Positions 59,036-64,000 of a stretch of 64,000 nucleotides of DNA are shown in pieces (positions within the stretch are counted from its first letter, which is position 1; the number at the start of each line of letters is the position of its first letter). A program made the translations under genes and the position numbers. Under the pieces are notes generated by a model. The model was not told the DNA's origin. It searched no databases and was given only the letters and a program-made list of their open reading frames with translations. Source of the stretch: Terfezia claveryi (Eukaryota; Ascomycota; Pezizomycetes; Pezizales; Pezizaceae); assembly GCA_015179025.1 (NCBI GenBank), contig WHUX01000002.1:186001-250000 (forward strand), in the 5' to 3' direction.

Positions 59036-60770
59036 AGTTGCCATAAGTAAGAACAAGTCTGCTTCCCCGAAAACAGTCTGCGATATAGTGAATAGATATA
59101 AACCATGCAGCGAGGCACAATGCAGTTACAACGAGTCTTGGCTGGGTTTTTTAAGTTTAAACGAGTCGTCAGTTCTCAGTCACTATGACCCAATCCCGAC
59201 TCGTATAACCCCATACTTTGACGAGTCGGAAAATGGAGAAGTTATTTTTGAAACCTTTGTTGTGCAACACAACTGAAGTAGGGTTAGGTGAAGACGGATT
59301 GGTGTATATGAGGGCCATCTAAGACGATCGACGAAACCACAAGGCATACTGGGCAACTAAAGATTGGTGAGTTCCTGGATGGAGAGTGCCCTTCGCGGAT
59401 GTGCCCTTCGCAGATGGTAGCGGAAGAGAAGGATATGTCGCGGCAGGAATACATACCCGCATAGGAGATCTCATCTGGCTCCGCTGTGGGAAAGCGGCTT
59501 GTATGGGGCCTATCTGTGGGCTGCTGGTTGTAAATGTCTCTCCTGAGTTCTCTAACCTTTTGGTCCTGTTCTGGCCAACCAGACTATCTGGCCGGCCTGA
59601 AAATCTTGCTGATTCGAGAATTGATGAATGGGCGCGGCCTGCCAAACGATTCTTGGGAGGGTTGGTCTACGCACGAATATTTTCCTGCCCGGGAATGCAA
59701 AAATGAAATCCCTCCGGAGGCCAGATCGTGGGTTGGCCTCTCCCCGGGAATGCGATAACCAAATGTAGTAATTTAGTGAGGGTATATGGAAATTGAACAT
59801 CAGTGCTAACGAACATGGATTGTACTAAATAATAAAATATCACCATGCTTACTTATCAGTACGGACGTGCTTAGTAATGACAAATCACCATTCTCAAGGT
59901 CTGCTTCCTGTTGAGAAGTTATCGCACGTAACTACAACATCTACTTGCTTTGTTGAGAAGTACATATGGTCTCTGCCGGCATACGTAACTACAACATATA
60001 CATACGTAATACCTAGTCTGATTGGCACAAGCCTCTCGTAGAGACGTAATACCTAATGAATCTTCATGTATATATAGAGCATTGGGAAACACCCTTCATG
60101 GGATATACGAATAGATTAAAACATCTCTCGCACACATCACTCGCACACACATATGTACGTTCATACATACATATATACATATGCATACATATCTACTCAC
60201 GTGAAGTGTTCCTTTATTGGCCATTCTAATCTATTTGTCCGTTGCAGTCTTGCTACTCATAACCTTGTCATTCCAACACTTCCAAGTCCACTTCCAAGTC
60301 CAAATTGCGACTGTGCAACTTGGTCGATAGGAGTATTCAAGCACCTATATGTGGATGGCAGCGGATGCTACAATGCAAATTGGATTTAATACAGCTGCAT
60401 TGTCGGGTTTAGCATAGGGCCTCCCACAAGAGAAAGTAGGTGGTCTCACGCGGATAAGTACATACATATGTATATGTATTATAGGTTTACCATATGAACC
60501 AAACTCATCACACGCATCAGGCACACTCACCAAGCTAACCCCTGGGCCGAAGCTGATTTCTGAATTCCTCAATATCGGCCGACCGAATATATTGGTATTT
60601 CTCTGCTTGTCAACCTACCCTATACTCCACCGTTGATACCTCCCCCGTTTCCCTAGCAAGGCTCAATCGAGTTTTTTTTTTAGATCATGTTTGCACTTAC
60701 AGTTTTGAGTACAGGTATTTCTCAATTAGGACGCGCGCGTCTGTGACTATCTTGCTATCTTGCTCTACTA
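59036..60770. other. Intergenic accessory DNA after the copia fragment
   Basis: 1.7 kb of short ORFs without known motifs. One diverged copy of the dispersed repeat lies at 60016-60038 and an ATACATATG-rich tract at about 60150-60190. A 14-bp imperfect direct repeat CCCTTCGCGGATGTG occurs at 59390-59418. Confidence 0.4.
60016..60038. repeat. Dispersed short repeat, diverged copy
   Basis: GTCTGATTGGCACAAGCCTC followed by TCG; matches the other copies with a few changes. Confidence 0.4.
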
Positions 60771-60935
60771 CTACCGCATCTACTGGTGTATAACGATCCT
60801 TGTCAGTTTAAAGATATAGGTTGAGCTTATGCAGTAAAGGTGATAAAATAGGTGGATGGTAACAAGCTTACTGAGGTATAATGGTCCCTGTCAGTTAAAC
60901 TGACAAGGATCGTTGTTCGCCAGTAGATGCGGTAG
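60771..60935. mobile_element. Small element with about 38-bp terminal inverted repeats
   Basis: Left end CTACCGCATCTACTGG, then ACGATCCTTGTCAGTTTA; the right end is its inverse (TAAACTGACAAGGATCGT, then CCAGTAGATGCGGTAG). The 165-bp body holds a further imperfect copy of the inner repeat (GGTCCCTGTCAGTTAAACTG). There is no coding capacity. It is MITE-like; the superfamily is not determined. Confidence 0.7.
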
Positions 60936-61346
60936 CGGGAGCCTAAGGTGGTTTCTGGGAATTGGGGAGAGGCATGTAATTGGGATGGAGGTAGGACTAG
61001 CACAGTACCTAAACAAGCAAGCCAGACTAGGGGATTATCTAGTCTACACGTGAGTTGAAGGGTTGAGGTTGACAGCGAAGGATAATAGGTAGATCCCTGC
61101 GCACCAAGCCCCTTACATTTAACGATCCCAGATACTTAACCTTCGTCTCCTGTTTCTTTTTAACAACAATCAACACTCATTCATTTCTTTCAACCCACCC
61201 CATAAACCCACTCTCCTTAAGCTCTTCAGCTTCACCTTTTTACTAGTCGCTCTTTGCCAGCACATCATCTTGATCTCTATACACGGAACTTACCAAATAC
61301 ACCTACGTACACATCTCTAATTCAAGCCGAATAACGAATACCCAAA
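60936..61346. promoter_or_regulatory. Promoter region of the small secreted protein gene
   Basis: About 410 bases. C/T- and A-rich close to the start, with CAACAATCAACACTC-like leader sequence; no other feature. Confidence 0.45.
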
Positions 61347-61992
61347 ATGTTCAACAAGTCTACTTTCTTCGCTGCTCTCTTCGTGTTGCTCGGATTCACT
61401 CTCCGATTTTCTAACGCAACTCCCCCAGTACGGTCAAGATTCTGGTTGTTAGTATACGGCGCTGACTGAGAGTTACAGGCATGTGTTTTGACTTGTGTGA
61501 ACGAACGGAGGGAGGTCTACAACTATGAGGACGTCTGCAAGACCGGTGTTGCCGATGTTGCCGCCTGCTTGAAAAAAGAGTGCAGTTCTGTGATGTATGA
61601 TGACGCTATCACCAGCTATAAGGCCTCTTGCGAGAAAGCAAACTACGACGTCGGTATGTTTGGTAAAGGAACACGATAGGAACGGGACGCTGATACTAGG
61701 CTATAGTCATCCCAACTGCCATACCAAGCTCTACCTCTGCTAAGACCACTGGATCCTCCTCCACTCGGACTGGTAGCTCTACTCCTACCGATACCTCTAC
61801 CTCTACCTCTACCTCTACCAGCAGCAACAGCAGCGCTACCGGTAGTAAGTTCCACAAAGCCGGTTCTTCTTGAGGCACTACTAACCATCAACTGTGTGTA
61901 CAGAGGCACAAAACGAGAACTCCGCATCCACTGTCTACTACAACAGCATCCTTGCCCTCATTGCTGTCTTTGCCACTGCTGTTGCATTGTAA
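61347..61992 (+). CDS. Small secreted Cys-rich, probably GPI-anchored protein (CFEM-like)
   Basis: Four exons, 61347-61427, 61479-61653, 61707-61844 and 61904-61992; 160 aa. A signal peptide (KSTFFAALFVLLGFTLRF, cleavage near SNA-TP) is followed by about 55 residues with six Cys (ACVLTCVNERRE, YEDVCKTGVADVAACLKKEC, SYKASC). Then comes a Ser/Thr-rich stalk with an ACCTCT hexamer repeat coding Thr-Ser, and a hydrophobic C-terminus (SILALIAVFATAVAL) expected for GPI attachment. The Cys spacing recalls CFEM domains, which have eight Cys; two are absent, so this is CFEM-like at best. Likely on the cell wall or plasma membrane. Its place among repeats would suit a fast-evolving surface protein or effector (inference). 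Confidence 0.8.
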
Positions 61993-63720
61993 GAGGAGAC
62001 TTCTCATAGCCGAGTTGGGCGTTTTAGATACCTTGTCATAGTTTGAATAGATGTACTTTTTATTTCTTCCATATCCTCTGAATATACCCTAGGATACGTC
62101 ATGGATGCATTCTTTTAGGCGCATGCTTATCAACTATATCTGGCTATGCTTACTGTGTATAATAGACTGAGTCTAGACACTGTTATTCCCCCTGTTAAAA
62201 ATAACAGAATGGTCTCGACTAACAAGCAACTCTTTTTTATTTGCATCTATGCACCTAGATCCCATTTATCCTAATGCAAAAAAGCCACATGCCCGTAATT
62301 TTCGTAGTAGTAGTAGTTCATATCAATACGAGTAACCTCAGACTCATTTGTATGGAAACAAACCTCCCAACTCGCCCATTGTGAATCAATCTCGCCGCCG
62401 GTACTCCAGTGTAGATTCTCCTCTTAGGATAGGCCACCTTGAATGGTATGGCGGAGCAATGAGGGCCTGGGTGAACGAGTACCCACGGAGAAGTCTAAGT
62501 GCATTCATATTGTGATGTATGGGTTGGGACGAAAATTTCGATTCCTTGGATGGGACCTGCTGTAACGGAACCCCCCCTTGTAGAAAGTTACATTACAAAA
62601 TCCTAATCTTATATAGCTGTTTGTGAGGGAATGTCAGGTCATACCACTACATTTGCAAATCTCATAAGCGTCTCCTCTTCATAACGCAACCATTGTTTCC
62701 TATGTAGGATATACAGTGAAGTTGGATTGTTGTTAAGTGTAGGGTAACTAACAGAAAATAAGTCCGTTGAGATAGGGAAGTCGATGCGCAGAAAAAGTGA
62801 CGGAACTGGCTCGCCTTCTCATAAAAGAATTGCACAGTAAAGATTATCTGGACTGGATTGTATTAAAGCAGTGATATGAACATTAGATGGTGTGCCCATT
62901 TTTGCAGTCTCGATCGAGACTACCATTTTTGGCGGTCAACGCTACCCGTTTATAGTAGTAATTATTCATAGATAGCGCTAGAAGTATCCGAAAGCAGAGA
63001 GTGAGCTGCCGTCACCAAATATCTCCATGAACCAGACTCACTGTCCATAATGATTATCAACTAACGTTGCTTTGGTGTAGTCTGGTTGGCACAACACCCT
63101 CCGTAGGCTTTGGTGTTTGGATTGGCGAATGTAGCCACTGATAGCTTTCGCTACACATCTGCTTCGAGAAAATAACCCTATTTCGAAACATTCGCTTCGG
63201 TCTGTTGTTTCTTCTTGCGAAGCGAAGCCATAAAACGCTTAGGATTGATGTGTTGAGGTATTGCCACGAAAAACAACATTCGCAGTATACATTACTATTG
63301 TAGCCTGTTATAGTATCCTCCGTAGCAAGCACATTGACATCGCCAATCATCGTTTAGTATGTTTCATCTATAGTACAATTGAAATATGAGACATACATAG
63401 CAGCGACTAGGTAATCTGGTTCATAGCGACATGCCATGCTAAATCACCAAACAAAGCCAAAGGTGAGATCCCAGCTCGCCATCATGGCACTGAAAATGTA
63501 TAGGTACTGATGGATGTACATAGGTTGTTAGGTGATCCAGTGGCATTGATGCATGAGATTAGATGAGATAGCTGAGGCAAGCCACACCTAAGCTTGACAA
63601 CCCCACCTTTCCCTCATCTCATCCGGTGTATCTCAGAACTTTAAAGCATCGGAATTTGATAAGTATCCAAGATACTTGCTTATTCAACCAATCTCATCAT
63701 TTACCACTCTAAATCCCATT
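61993..63720. other. Intergenic region before the last gene
   Basis: 1.7 kb without a supported gene. One perfect copy of the dispersed short repeat lies at 63080-63103. Confidence 0.45.
63080..63103. repeat. Dispersed short repeat, copy 3
   Basis: GTCTGGTTGGCACAACACCC followed by TCCG, shared with 17286-17308 and 5011-5031. Confidence 0.55.
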
Positions 63721-64000
63721 ATGGACCACGAAGCCCTCTCCCACCAAGCCCGTGCCGCCCTCGACTCCCTCACCTACCAACTACAATCTCTCGAGTACGT
63801 CCCATCCCCATCTTCATCCCTCATCCATTCCCATTCCCATCCACCCCCCTTCTACTAACAACCCTCTCCCCCACCTTCTCCCCAAAACTACAGAGCCCAG
63901 CAATCAGCCCTCCTCACCTCCCTCCGCCTCACCACCGACTCCCTCTCTCCCGCCCTTCCCTCTGGCACCCCAACTTCCATCCCAAATTACCATCTCATCT
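63721..64000 (+). CDS. Unrecognised protein, 5' part only
   Basis: ATG at 63721; exon 1 63721-63794 and exon 2 from 63894 to beyond the window, joined in frame across a GTACGT..ACAG intron. The visible sequence MDHEALSHQARAALDSLTYQ, then LQSLEAQQSALLTSLRLTTD, looks like a coiled-coil start, followed by a Ser/Pro-rich part. The family cannot be named from about 60 residues. Confidence 0.5.

Noticed and set aside
59319..59760. Overlapping ORFs on both strands after the copia fragment
   Set aside because: No match to known retroelement motifs; frames on both strands are open by chance in a GC-richer patch.
61643..61927. Minus-strand ORFs with Arg-Gly or Val-Glu repeats
   Set aside because: Antisense of the ACCTCT repeat in the secreted protein gene.
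1..64000. CRISPR arrays, rRNA and tRNA genes
   Set aside because: No regularly spaced direct repeats, no rRNA core motifs and no paired A/B-box tRNA pattern found by eye.

Overview
The window is nuclear DNA of a filamentous ascomycete (Pezizomycotina). Most genes are split by 50-70 nt GT-AG introns, often with CTAAC/CTAAT branch sites, and they encode conserved fungal proteins: a Sog2-type RAM-pathway protein, Sok1/Tcp11, an AspC/AspB-type septin, Igo1 and Tag1. Intron density is high for a filamentous ascomycete, with internal exons as short as 13, 18 and 22 nt and one apparent 1-nt exon. This would fit an early-diverging class such as Pezizomycetes, but that placement is inference.

Layout. 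1-9 kb: SOG2-like (-, runs off the left edge), a mitochondrial PPR protein (+), TAF13 (-), SOK1 (+). 8.7-14.4 kb: a gene-poor stretch with a MITE and long poly-A/poly-T runs. 14.4-21 kb: an unrecognised Ser/Pro-rich protein (-), polynucleotide kinase 3'-phosphatase (-), arginine methyltransferase SFM1 (-). 21-22.4 kb: two MITEs that meet in opposite orientation. 22.4-36 kb: IGO1 (+), PTC5-type PP2C (-), RAE1 (-), TAG1 (+), a KHDC4-like KH protein (-). 36.7-38 kb: a nearly identical inverted duplication of a decayed gene of unknown function. 38.5-51 kb is the densest part: ILV6 (+), MYG1 (-), JLP2/CCDC25 (+), RAD52 (+), GUK1 (+), a septin (-), MRPL32 (+), SKI8 (+). 52-54 kb: a flotillin-like gene broken by many frameshifts. 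54-64 kb: mostly non-coding accessory DNA with a Ty1/copia fragment, tandem repeats and a TIR element. It holds one small secreted Cys-rich, GPI-anchored protein gene and ends in the 5' part of an unrecognised gene.

The genes are housekeeping (transcription, mRNA export and decay, DNA repair, mitochondrial translation and PDH control, valine/isoleucine synthesis, cAMP/TORC1/Rim15 signalling, cytokinesis). They do not form a pathway cluster, and I found no secondary-metabolite, CRISPR or clear defence system. The observations most worth checking are the 1-nt exon in JLP2, the near-perfect inverted duplication at 36.7-37.7 kb, and a run of one-base losses in G/C/A homopolymers that break otherwise well conserved genes (PTC5 twice, TAG1, flotillin several times). 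Those losses look more like homopolymer under-calling than biology, except that the flotillin locus may be truly decaying. Exon boundaries were built by hand from reading frame, splice signals and remembered family motifs; no search was run.
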